DNA of 64,000 bases from Scolanthus callimorphus (GCA_033964015.1 CM066913.1:30096790-30160789), one strand, 5' to 3'; numbered from the stretch's first letter, positions 46,669-56,334 are shown. Translations and numbers: made by a program. The notes: generated by a model not told the origin, from the sequence alone.

Positions 46669-47113
46669 TTACAGTAAAAAGACATGAAGCGTGCCCCCTA
46701 GAGTGGAATTGAACAGTCAATTAATTACAGCACTATTGATTTCATTGTTCAATTCAAAATGCAATTTTCAATTCAATATTGAAAATTCTGGGAACACCAG
46801 CAGTTAAAAACTGAAAGATCGTCTTTTTGCCGGCTACGATTCCATGACAACGCACGTTCTCTTTTACACTTGGCGCCTTAATGTCTGTACTCGAAACATT
46901 CTGCACGCTTTTTGCTCGAAAAGGGCGTGCATGCGTTTTCATGGAATCGTAGACAAAAAAACGAGTTTTCGATTTGCAACGGCTAAAACATTTTTAACAT
47001 TGAATTGAAAAACGCATTTTTGGATAATGAAATCGAATAATGAAATCAATAATGGAATAATGAATTGAATATTCATCGCTAGGGGGGCACGCTTCATGTA
47101 TTTTGACTGTAAA
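46669..47113. mobile_element. MITE with CATGAAGCGTGCCCCC ends
   Basis: Imperfect ~30-bp TIRs (TTACAGTAAAA..CATGAAGCGTGCCCCC). It contains a second nested pair (GGCTACGATTCCATG with CATGGAATCGTAG). Non-coding. Confidence 0.7.
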
Positions 47114-47140
47114 GATACAAGAAAAATTGAAGTTCACTTA

Positions 47141-47412
47141 CCACCGTATGCATTGCTGCGCGACCTCAAAATTCAGTTGTGATTGACGATTTACGCAAGA
47201 CAAATTTAATATCAATTTTCTTGAACAGAAAGTTGAACATTCTAGGCAAGGAAGCCAAAGGATGGCTTAAAACCATTTTTGGTTGATTTTGCAATCAATA
47301 TCGATACAGTAAAGCAGCCAAATCCAGCGTTTTGGTTTGATTGACGGCTTAAAATATCCAATCGCCCATCACAACATTGAGTTTTGAGATGGCGCAGAAA
47401 TGCATACAGTGG
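47141..47412. mobile_element. TA-flanked MITE (diverged copy of the 3637-3912 family)
   Basis: Ends CCACCGTATGCATTGCTGCG and GCATACAGTGG. The interior matches 3637-3912 with substitutions and small deletions. Inserted in the helicase leader. Confidence 0.75.
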
Positions 47413-47919
47413 TGAATGAACAACTTCCGATAGATCGTTTAGCTTTGAAACGATATATAGCTGATTATCATAGTATAAATTGCGATGCGACGAGAATTTT
47501 TTCCGTGATCACGTCGAATACGTTTACAGAGACCTCAACAAGGTTTCGATACTCATTTTGTAGAACTCTTTTCATCTTCAGTTTCTCATCTTGAGTTTCT
47601 CAAAGTATGAGTTGAATGCGGCTAAAGATAACAGGGCAAATTTTTGAATAATACCAGCGTTATTTCTGTACTAGCACAGTTTATTACAGTGCGACCGGGA
47701 AAAAAAGTAAACACCTAAAATATGTCAGGAATGTTAAGCATAAGCGGCGGAACCGGGGGGCGAGGAGGGCACTGACCTCCTTAATCATTTGTTTCGGGGG
47801 GGGGGGAGAGAAGGCCTTTCTCCAATAATGTTATGGCTAACAAGATAAACTCAGCTCATTTAGGTTTCATGGTTTTCTCGTTCGCACTGTAACATCTTGA
47901 TACTCGTTTTGCATTTAGA

Positions 47920-50703
47920 ATGCCTGCAACAAGACCTTACCAGCAGCTCAACAGCTCCGTTATCCGTGGCGAGGTAATGGCAAATATCATTCCTCTTGTT
48001 GATAAACGATGCTCTGTGATTGGAACTAAATGCGTGTGGCGATTAGAAGGTGGCAAGCAAGGGATACGAAGAGCATGGGAAGGAATAGTAGCAAAACGCA
48101 ACGAATGCGAAAGCGCGGTCAGCAGGCTTCCGGGCGTGGCCTTCTTTTTCTCGTCGATTTCGACTTACCAGCAGAGAGCAAAGGGGACTAAAAACAACAA
48201 AGGGGACGAGACGGAAAATGACGAATCTGATGATGACATTATAGACGCATCGCAGGTGGAAAGGAATGACGCAACCTCCAAGCATGCCAATGAGGCTGCT
48301 GAGAAAAGGTTACACCCCGCAATTTCCTTGTGGATTGCAATCCAGTCCATCAATGGCGCGAAAGTCGAGCCGGGAATCGTGAACAAGGCACTGGTGAACT
48401 GTAATGTGGAGCTCCACCCGACAAGAGCATGTCCGAAAGCAAAAGGGTCATCCGAAAATTTAAACAAACTTTGCCAGGTGATCAAAGATCACAAGAACAG
48501 TTATATGGGCGACCTAACCAGAGAGTCATATAAGTACTGTTATCATCAGCTTGCAGAGGAGTTGAACTGTGAAAACATAGAATTTCACGGAGATGTGGAC
48601 AATGTGGTTCGCCTTGTAATCATTAGCGAATATTTTTTCCCCCTTCTCAACAATGGGGTACAAAGGCTGGTCGCCAAGGGGATGCAATTAGATGTTCTGC
48701 CGGAAAAACAAGAGTCTGATGAGAGCCAGACAAGCGAGACCGTAGAAATGAAGCCTTTGGCCGACGACTTGACTGTCCTCTGCAATGATATTGAACGTGC
48801 ACTACGCACCATGAATTTCGTTGTGCACAAAGGTGATGTTTTTCGCCTAACAGAGGGATCTCAATTTACATATCAGAGAGCATGCTCAATCGAGGAGTAT
48901 TTGCATTCTCTCCTCGGCAACTATTACTTCAAGGAAAGGCTACTCAAAAACATTTCGCGGTTGGAGAGTGTGCTGAAGCATCCCGACTCTCAGGCAATCA
49001 GGCAAATAGAAGTAAACCATGACCTAGTTGAAGTTAGCAATGGCTGGTTTTGGTCGTTTCAAGAACGCAAATTTCTCCATGGTGCCTTGAAAGAAGAGCA
49101 CCGAGGGAAGACAACTCCTAGAGCATTTGTAAAGTATGATCATGGAAAAGTACCTGAAGCTAAATACTTCAAAGACGCCATTTTGAACAGCCTGGAAGAA
49201 GACCAAGCAGCACAACTGTGCAACGATTTTCTTGATCTCTTTTGTGTCAACAAAAGAGACCACAAGAGCCGAGTGCCGTGTCTTATTGGTCCGTCGAACA
49301 GCGGCAAAACGTCAATATTGTTCGCCACCACAAAGATCATTGATCAGTCCCGGGTCGCCAAAGTGGTAAAGCAGAAACAATTCAATAAGGCGATGATAAA
49401 TGATACCACACAGTTAATCAATTTGGACGAAGCAACAGAATCGCTCATGGCAGTAGATGATTGGAAGGTACTTTTGCAAAGCGGCTTAACTGCGCATGAC
49501 ACAAAGTACCGAAATGCAAAGGCGTTCATTAGCAGAGCGCCAATCTTCATTACCGTCCAAAGAGAATTGGACTTTGGAGATGTTGAAGAGAACAAGGCCA
49601 TCGAAAACCGTCTGAACAAGTATTACTTTAAACCTTTGCCAAGCACATCCAAGGCAGCAGCAAGATGGATAAGGGAGCACCCAATGGAGTGCATTGTTTG
49701 GGCAGCCAGCATGGCCGAAAAACTTCCAGAAGATGCGGCTGAAAACATCGTTGATCACGATTTGAGCTACGGCGCCTCTGGCCTTACAAAATCAGAGCTT
49801 CAGTGCATATTTTCCATGTCTCTAGACCAACAAAGCCAGACCGAGGAAGCAAGCCAGGCTGAAAGCAGCGATGTAACGCGCGAAGGTGTCGAGACGCAAC
49901 TTGATGAAAGCATAGAATTGTTCGAAGAAAATGAGGAAGAAGAGAAGGATACCAGTGATGATGACGAGAGTGGGATAGGCGTTGACTCCCAGCTGTCCTC
50001 GCAACTCAAGTCACTGCAGAATTCAAGAGCGCAAAGTCTAGCGATGTGGAACGTTGGGGAGGCTAAGATGATAGACCAAATGATGAATCACACCAACAAA
50101 TCCCTGCAAGAGATGAAAACCCTAGCTAGAGACTTCAGGAGAGGGCGGCGACAGCAAAGGAAACGACACTTGGTAGAAGACCTCGGAATAGAAGAGGGGT
50201 TTGTTGAAGAATTGCTTCCAACGGATCCAATGGCAGAGATGCCTTCTGCACTCGAAACAGCGGCAGTACAGGCGAGAGAGCGCATCCAAGAGAAAGAGCA
50301 AGCGGAAAACGAAGAGAGAATCAAACAAGTGTTTGAAAGTGCGTGGCTCAAGAGAGAGGAGATGAAAATGCAAGAGTTACAGGGTGAATTGGAAGAATGC
50401 GATGATCCAGTCCAGAAATATGGCAAGCGGTATCTAATCGACACCTGTTCGGATGCTCTTAAGTCCTTTCATGCAACCCACAAAACGTCGAGGACGCTGG
50501 GAGTTCAGCTACGAAGGCAGAAATGCATTGAGTGGGGAATACTGGATCCCTCGGAGCAAGATGTAGTGTTGGATTTGCACAGCGCACTTCCCATCCCGCC
50601 ACCGAGCAGCCAAAAAGCAGAGGGGTTCATGATCAACAACAAACGGAAGTCGACTGCTGTGTCAAGCCAAAGCTCCATTCTAAAGTTTTTCAAAACGAAA
50701 TAG
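47920..50703 (+). CDS. Superfamily-3 helicase (papillomavirus-E1/parvovirus-NS1-like initiator) with C-terminal PIP box
   Basis: 927 uninterrupted codons; the ATG directly follows a splice acceptor. Residues ~37-80 form a conserved N-terminal region (TKCVWRLEGG, RLPGVAFFFSSIS) also found at 55338. SF3 motifs: Walker A GPSNSGKT (457-464), Walker B LINLDEA (499-505), motif C PIFITVQ (541-547) and a likely arginine finger in ENRLNKYYF. An acidic stretch (~668-690), charged coiled-coil regions and a basic patch (NNKRKS) follow. The end QSSILKFF (917-924) fits the PIP box Q-x-x-I-x-x-F-F. SF3 proteins form hexamers that open origins, so it is probably the replication initiator of a mobile element or endogenised virus. 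Convergent with the recombinase gene; the frame is intact although surrounding elements are broken. Host domestication is an alternative. Confidence 0.85.
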   Translation: MPATRPYQQLNSSVIRGEVMANIIPLVDKRCSVIGTKCVWRLEGGKQGIRRAWEGIVAKRNECESAVSRLPGVAFFFSSISTYQQRAKGTKNNKGDETENDESDDDIIDASQVERNDATSKHANEAAEKRLHPAISLWIAIQSINGAKVEPGIVNKALVNCNVELHPTRACPKAKGSSENLNKLCQVIKDHKNSYMGDLTRESYKYCYHQLAEELNCENIEFHGDVDNVVRLVIISEYFFPLLNNGVQRLVAKGMQLDVLPEKQESDESQTSETVEMKPLADDLTVLCNDIERALRTMNFVVHKGDVFRLTEGSQFTYQRACSIEEYLHSLLGNYYFKERLLKNISRLESVLKHPDSQAIRQIEVNHDLVEVSNGWFWSFQERKFLHGALKEEHRGKTTPRAFVKYDHGKVPEAKYFKDAILNSLEEDQAAQLCNDFLDLFCVNKRDHKSRVPCLIGPSNSGKTSILFATTKIIDQSRVAKVVKQKQFNKAMINDTTQLINLDEATESLMAVDDWKVLLQSGLTAHDTKYRNAKAFISRAPIFITVQRELDFGDVEENKAIENRLNKYYFKPLPSTSKAAARWIREHPMECIVWAASMAEKLPEDAAENIVDHDLSYGASGLTKSELQCIFSMSLDQQSQTEEASQAESSDVTREGVETQLDESIELFEENEEEEKDTSDDDESGIGVDSQLSSQLKSLQNSRAQSLAMWNVGEAKMIDQMMNHTNKSLQEMKTLARDFRRGRRQQRKRHLVEDLGIEEGFVEELLPTDPMAEMPSALETAAVQARERIQEKEQAENEERIKQVFESAWLKREEMKMQELQGELEECDDPVQKYGKRYLIDTCSDALKSFHATHKTSRTLGVQLRRQKCIEWGILDPSEQDVVLDLHSALPIPPPSSQKAEGFMINNKRKSTAVSSQSSILKFFKTK

Positions 50704-51049
50704 AGTGAATGTTCATTTAGTCAAACTTAACTTTAACGAGTATTAGTTGATAAGTTTAAGTAATTTGTCTGGTTTGTCAGCCAAGAGCACAGCTGAAGGC
50801 GGCGCAAAGAAGAAATCTATGAGCAATCTGTAACTAAGACAAAGTGGTCAGAGAAAGATAAGCCAATTTTTCAGTAGTTTCGTGATAAACCGCAATGTAA
50901 AACTATGTAAAGTTTGAGTCATGGCTGCATCCATTAATTACCAGAACGCAGGGCTGTTACTTGGTAACTGTATTATATGTAACAGTAAAATCAAGACAAG
51001 CACATTCATGCCTCCATATTTATTTGAATCTATTGTCACGCTACAGTTT
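50704..51049. other. Convergent intergenic region
   Basis: Between the helicase stop and the cyclin-like ORF stop. Presumably holds both 3' ends. No strong poly(A) signal seen on either strand. Confidence 0.4.
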
Positions 51050-51448
51050 TTAAAGTCCTATCATATCGTAATGTTCCAAAGGTCTCCAGTTAACAGATTC
51101 TAGCACTCGAAGCTCTTCCTCGATTATATCTTCCCTTTTTACCGGCGAAGAAATAATGTCCATAAATAAGTTATTTCTGGCTGAATCACTGTCCTCTAAT
51201 TTGACTGCGATGAACAAACAGGCCAAGATAAGTTCTCTCAGAGTAGACTTTTTTCTGTCCTTGGTCTTGTTTAAATGACGCCAGAGTAGACTTTCTGCCA
51301 ACATGGACGTGCTTTGGGGGAAATTGAGGGCACACATCCCTTGAAGAAACTCGCCGGCAAATTTGATATCTTTCAATGTTAGTTCAGGGTGTTTATCCAC
51401 CAGAATTTCCATGTTCGAGCGTTCGTGTCCAGAAGCAAAAGAGGTCAA
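51050..51448 (-). CDS. Small cyclin-box-like protein
   Basis: 132 codons, or ~120 if started at the better-placed ATG at 51412 (MEILVDKHPELTLKD). The pattern FPQSTSMLAESLLWRHL, then LRELILACLFIAVKLED, then IIEEELRVLESVNWRPL matches the cyclin box: helix, the LxxAclflAxKlED core, and the ExxvLxxlnW helix. Only one fold is present, so it is shorter than cellular cyclins (two folds). It lies 52 bp downstream of the recombinase stop on the same strand, so it may share a transcript or be a further exon. Inferred role: binding or redirecting a host kinase. Similarity is by eye only. Confidence 0.5.
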   Translation of the reverse strand: MTSFASGHERSNMEILVDKHPELTLKDIKFAGEFLQGMCALNFPQSTSMLAESLLWRHLNKTKDRKKSTLRELILACLFIAVKLEDSDSARNNLFMDIISSPVKREDIIEEELRVLESVNWRPLEHYDMIGL

Positions 51449-51500
51449 ACGTTATACTTGCCCTTAAATTTATGAAAGCGCAAAATTCCCAGCAAGCTTT

Positions 51501-53179
51501 TCACTTTTGTGAATATTTAGGAAATCGCCGTGTTGCTCGACATAGCAGCGAATTAGCTGTTCTTCCCTTCTGGAAATGAAACTCCCCGTCCCTTAGGATA
51601 GCTTTCCATTGTCCAAAACCATACCTTTTGATTCCGGCTTTTAGATACTTGTCCTCCTCCTGAGTAAGCAGCACACTTTTTCTCCTCGAAGAACTCGTTC
51701 CTTCAGTTTTAAAAGCATTTTCGCGCTTCAGTGATGGCATAGCAGCAGGGCTGGCAGGGGGCGTGACTTCCTTGATGGCTTCAACTTCGTCGGTAGAAGA
51801 GCTGTCTGATTTTTCGTCTTGTTCTTGCGAAGATGTAGACTTGTCCGAGAGGCGCGTGCGAACATCCTTGTCAAGTTCCGCGCCCTTGTCACCTTGCAAT
51901 TCCTTGAGAAACGTGTGCGCCTTCGTTGCGACGTCGCGCGATCTTTGCTTCTGGTAGTGTACCCTGGCAACCACAGAAGTGTGTTTCTGGTCTTCTGAAA
52001 TGGTGCTTTGCGCAGAACTGCTTAGTTTTAACGAGCTTGCAGTCTCGACTATTTGCCGATAGCGCGTAGGATGGACGTATTTGCCGGTTGCGTCAAAGAC
52101 CAATTTGCTCATTGACTCTCCAAGTTTGCTGTGCTGACCACCATTTCTTGTTACCAAAACATAATCGCAACTGGGCTTTAGCAAAGGACGAATGTGAGCG
52201 ATAAAACCATCTAGCACTTGCATGCTTGTGTCTGTCAGAAACAGCGAGTCAAAGCCGTATTTCCCAGCAGTTTTGAACATTTTCTGGTCGATATATCCAC
52301 CGTTGGTCTTTGCGCTTTTCACCATTTCAACCGTCAAGTACTGATAGGTCATTGGCCGAGAGCCTTTCACCTTGATAAACAGATACAGCGCGAGGAATTT
52401 AGTAGCGAATGATAAATCCAAAGGCGATGCTGCGCGTGGCTTTTCTTTGCAAATTTTAAGCACGCTTTCGTAGCGCGGCAAGTAGCGCCCAACCGCTTCC
52501 GAGAGCTCTTCTAATGTCGCCCAATGCCCTTTAGCCTCTAAAGACTCTATGTCGAGGTCACCATTCCACCGAATACGCATCATTCTAGAAACTGTTCTGC
52601 GCACCTTTTTCAAGTAGACCTCTGTCGTATAAAGGCTGCTTATCACCGATTTTGACGCGCCATTTACCTTTCGGAAGTCCGCCATTTCTCCAATTGCGTC
52701 GATGTAACTCAGTCGTCCTGCATGACCAAGCTTCCATTCATCCTGTAGCATATCAACAAATTTGAAAAGGAGATTAGGAGAACACAATCCAAAGTCTATT
52801 ATTTCAAATGTTAATTCCTCTTCGTCTTCGCAGCAAAACTTAAGAAACTTTAAACACCTGCTGACCATTTGCTTGGCTTGGCGCTTGCTTTTGCACCCTC
52901 CTCCTGTGCCAATCAGCCAGGAGTTAAGTTGCTTGGCAATATCACTGGAAATATCAAATGAAGGAATGGTTCTCGAATTGCGCACAGTGTTTTCAGGAGG
53001 TTCTTGTTTACCGGTTGGCTCGATCTCCTGGACAGCTTTGCAATTGGGCTTTTCATCAAAATAATAAAACCACCGATGCTTTTTCTTGACATGTTTTCTA
53101 CATCCTCGCTGGGTGGAGAATCCATCGTGTTTACAATCTTGAACTGGACAGTAAAAATGGCCGTCTGTTTCATCTTCTT
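51501..53179 (-). CDS. Tyrosine recombinase with N-terminal C2H2 finger and C-terminal Myb/SANT domain
   Basis: Open for ~559 codons after a likely acceptor (CTAAG|AA at 53180/53179). The first exon with the start codon is not resolved. Order: C2H2 finger CPVQDCKHDGFSTQRGCRKH to KKH (53150-53078); a helical core-binding region; the catalytic domain with R in KGSRPMTYQYL (~52357), H-x-x-R in VHPTRYRQ (52073), H in DQKHTSVVARVHY (51983) and nucleophile Y (51956). A Ser/Thr/acidic linker leads to a Myb domain TQEEDKYLKAGIKRYGFGQW, ILRDGEFHFQKGRTANSL (~51680-51530) resembling telomere-repeat-binding Myb domains. All catalytic residues are present, so it should cut and rejoin DNA. A fragment ~93% identical in protein lies at 56335-56680. 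It is distinct from the DIRS recombinase at 33461. Confidence 0.82.
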
Positions 53180-53305
53180 CTTAGTGAAGCCTTTTTGGCT
53201 TAGGCGAAGCATTTGGTAATTTTGACCAGTTGACCACTTCTTCACTCTTGCTCATCCTTCGCCGAGACCAAGACTGGAAATGCGCGAAAATTCGAACGGG
53301 CTTAC

Positions 53306-53443
53306 CTTATATTCACATTTGCTCCCTTGAGAGTAACACATTTTACAAGCCAATGAAAACTGTCTGAGCATAAGCTTTTCCCAAACTTGTCCTTTTATTT
53401 GATTCAAACAATCGAACAAGTTCAGGCAAGTCCACTTTAACAA
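53306..53443 (-). other. Possible upstream exon of the recombinase gene
   Basis: A minus-strand open frame ending LACKMCYSQGSKCEYK at a good donor (AAG|GTAAGC, 53306/53305). An in-frame ATG lies at MLRQFSLACKM. Its phase (0) does not match the acceptor at 53180, so either another small exon lies between or this is not the coding exon. Confidence 0.3.
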
Positions 53444-53660
53444 AAGGGCAAGGCGATAGGATTGCGCATGCTCTCATTAGCAGACAAACAAGCCTGGGCG
53501 TGCTGGTTGTTTATAAATAGTAAAGTCAACATACCTTGTTTTGCTTGTTACATCCACTGTGCGAGCACCCTAACATTATCAGCCTGTGATGAATGCCCTA
53601 CACTTAATTCTGTAATCACTCGATCCTCAGTTATGCTGAAATCAGTGCATTTCTCAAATA

Positions 53661-53969
53661 GGAACAAAAGTTCACATTTAGTAGAAAAGGAACTTTCAAT
53701 GAAAAGGAACAATGCGAACAGTGATAGTTCCTTTGTAGGACAGCCCGGAACTGGTTTTGGCAATAGGGGAACAAAAAGAACAGTTATCGGAACAGGTGTT
53801 CCCTTTCATCGCAAGAAATTAGGAACATTTGGTCCGAATTCCCTTTTCACAGAAATCAAAACGGAACGTTTGTTCCATTCCACTTTAAAAAGGAACAAAT
53901 CGAGTAAAAAGGAACGTATTGAAAAGGAACAGGTAGTTCCTGATTACTCTAATAGGAACCCTGTGTTCC
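53661..53969. repeat. GGAAC/GTTCC iterated-motif cluster
   Basis: Sixteen GGAAC or GTTCC pentamers in 309 bp; about 0.6 would be expected by chance. Many are extended as AAAAGGAACAA, and several form inverted pairs (GGAACAGGTGTTCC at 53789, GGAACGTTTGTTCC at 53863, GGAACAGGTAGTTCC at 53926, GGAACCCTGTGTTCC at 53955). More lie at 54438-54470. The cluster is within ~220 bp of the recombinase upstream frame. It could be an initiator-binding origin or a recombinase site. Confidence 0.75.
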
Positions 53970-54620
53970 TATTGTTGACCAATTTGTTCACTTTCACACC
54001 TGAACAGGTCCTTTCTATAAAACGTGTTTCAAGTCTCTTTGCAGCTAAAGGGACTAAAAACAAAAATGCGTGGAACACTCGTGTTTCAAAAACAAGGTTG
54101 GCTATCGTGTCGCATCAGCAAAAACCCGATTTTTAAACTCTGAATCCCAAAAGAGGTCCAAATTGAACTTTTATTCAACGAATGACTAAAATAAGAGGTC
54201 ATTTAGGTCCAAAATTAGCTGTCATCACTTTTGGGGAATGTATATCACCATTCCCCAAAAATTCAGGACCTTTTTCCTTCAAGGCTCTGAATACGGTCGC
54301 GAAGTTTCTTAACTTCGGAACCACTTATTCAGTAGATGAATCGCACCCTTATCTGATGCTTTAACAGTTTTTCTAGTCGAAAAAAAGGCACACCCTTTTG
54401 GCCGTTAGCAATATTTCGCACAATGACGTTTAAACGAAGGAACACCCTTAAAGGGAACTATGTTCCTGTTTTGATAGTTTGGTACAATCCTGTTTATCAG
54501 AGCTATCATGCACACTAAACCAATATGAGCAGCCCCGTGTTGCCGTTTTGAACTGAAAATTATTACTAAAAGTTCAATTATCAGCACCCTATTAAGACTG
54601 CAAGGATTGGAATTCCTGTA
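53970..54620. other. No gene seen
   Basis: Right flank of the helicase/recombinase module, with a few more GGAAC/GTTCC motifs near 54440-54465. The plus-strand open frame 53462-54136 has no recognisable protein pattern. Confidence 0.45.
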
Positions 54621-54940
54621 TCCGTAACTCCGTTACTCCGCTATATGTTATACTATCTTCGTAACTCCGTGATTCCGCCATCAATTTCACAAGGATTGTA
54701 ATACTAAAAAAATTAGTATTCTTATCAACATTTATCTTGAACTGGAAGTCTGATCTTCGTAACTCCGTTATTCCGCCTGTGATTGCACAAGGACTATGTT
54801 ATCCTTGCTCAGATGTAATACTTCCAGTATTATTATTGTAATAGATTTATTAACATCCTAGTAAAACTGGAAGTACTATTGCATCGAGTCTTAATAACAG
54901 AATTCTTGTGAAATCAATGGCTGAGTAACGGAGTTACGGA
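54621..54940. mobile_element. Foldback element with 18-bp perfect arms
   Basis: TCCGTAACTCCGTTACTC (54621-54638) and its reverse complement (54923-54940) enclose ~280 bp with internal GTAACTCCGT(G/T)ATTCCGCC repeats. Non-coding; either a MITE or a regulatory inverted repeat between the two helicase loci. Confidence 0.6.
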
Positions 54941-55263
54941 TCAGTCTGCTTCTGAATAAATATTTCAAACATTTATACAAATCTGACTAGGCAGCATTTT
55001 GTTTTTCGAACCTAACAACAGTCCTTTGAACAAAAATTCCTTTCTAGTGAATTGGTGCTTTTATAAATAAGTGGCTTAGAAATATTTATCAAGTAATGGA
55101 ATGCAGTTGCATAACCAATCATTCGAGTACTATTCATAGATTAAAACATCAAGCATTGTGTCCAACGTTGGAATTTGATGTTCTTACGTAGCCCTGGTTA
55201 TAGCGACGGCCTTTTCACCAATTGCCTTTAAGCGCAGATGAATGAGGTTGCTCGCGTTGTATG

Positions 55264-55337
55264 GTAAGGAACTGCACTTTCTGGCCATTTTTAATCTTGA
55301 AATATTTACTAAAATGCAGTTTTCTTGTCCCTTTTAG
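55264..55337 (+). other. Small leader intron of the second helicase locus
   Basis: Donor TATG|GTAAGG at 55264 and acceptor TCCCTTTTAG at 55337, directly before the ATG. The splice arrangement before the start codon parallels the first helicase gene, so this copy was not made through spliced RNA. Confidence 0.55.
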
Positions 55338-56325
55338 ATGGAAAGAGGGCAGCATCCAGCTCGCCAGCTAAATTATAAGACTATATCAAATGCAGCAAAT
55401 TGCTATATGCTCCCCGTTGTCAAAGACAAATTTTGCATGGTTTGGACAAAGTGCGTGTGGAGAGTTGAGCCAAGTGGGATGGCAAGAGCGTGGGAGCTTA
55501 TTTGTAATAAAAGGCAAGAGCTCGACTGTGCGATAAGCAAACTTCCAGGAGTGGCGTTCTTCTTTTCGGCCATTTCATGCTTCCAGAAAAGTAAAGAAAA
55601 ACAGAAAGAACAAGCAGACGACGAGGAAAGTGAAGGGAAAGGGACGAAGAAATGCAAGACTCGCAAGGATCAAGTTCGCGATCCAGTGCGATTAGTGCAG
55701 CTGTGAGGAACAAACGGTTGCCAGCAGTGAGCTATTGGATAGCGATTGAGTCGCCTAATGGAGCTCCTGTTAGTCTTCAACAGTTACAGAGAAATCTACT
55801 CCAATGTGAGGTAGAGACAGATATCAGAATAGTTAGCAAGCCTAAGGATGTCATGCAACGCCTACGTGTCGTTTTGAAAGATCACAACTCGTGGCATGTC
55901 AGCGAAATTGTCCAGGCGTCAACTACCTTTCGCGTACAAGAAGCGTCAATCGATCTGGAGTTGTCATCAAGCCAACAAAGTATCACAGAGGAAATGGATG
56001 AAAAAGTCCTCCGGTTCGTGTTGGTCAAAAGCAAATATGAGAAAGATGTGAATGTGGCCATCAATGCATTGGTACGCGCGGGGCTAGCAGTAGATGTTTC
56101 AGGTATATCCAGTCGTCCACAGGAGCGAATTACTAATGCAAAACCCATGACGAAAGTCAGTCGTACATTGCTTATCAACGAGATCGAAATAGTTATGAGA
56201 CAGCTGGGCTATGCCATCCATAGAGGAATGGTCTACAGGAAGAATTCGAAAGCCGTGTACACATACGAGATCAAGTGTGACGTTAAAACGTATGTTGGCA
56301 CATTAGAAGGGAATCCACATTTCAC
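55338..56325 (+). pseudogene. Second SF3-helicase-type gene, N-terminal half only
   Basis: Aligns with residues ~1-330 of the 47920 protein at roughly 40-45% identity (TKCVWRVEP, RAWELICNKR, ISKLPGVAFFFSAIS, AVSYWIAIESPNGAPV, LRVVLKDHNSWH, GYAIHRGMVYRKNSK). One frame change joins 55338-55700 to the frame from 55652. It ends near GNPHF, before the helicase motifs, where a recombinase-gene fragment in opposite orientation begins. It cannot make an active helicase. Confidence 0.8.
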
Positions 56326-56334
56326 GACCCGACC

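Larger units (their letters stand above)
45870..47918 (+). other. Spliced, repeated 5' leader of the SF3 helicase gene
   Basis: Noncoding exons with consensus splice sites: exon 1 to 45906 (CAAG|GTAAGG), exon 2 45997-46045 (TTTGTAG|AACTCTTATC ... AAG|GTAAGG), an exon 3-like start at 46147 (CTATAG|AACTCTTATC) and another at 47564 (TTTGTAG|AACTCTTTT). The last acceptor GCATTTAG at 47918 is one base before the helicase ATG. The intron-end module (AACAAG..TTGATACT..TAG|AACTCTT) is thus present four times. Three MITEs have landed between modules. Confidence 0.55.

Noticed and set aside
53462..54136. 224-codon plus-strand frame over the GGAAC cluster
   Set aside because: Composition follows the iterated motif and there is no domain. 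It is open by chance in sequence poor in stops.
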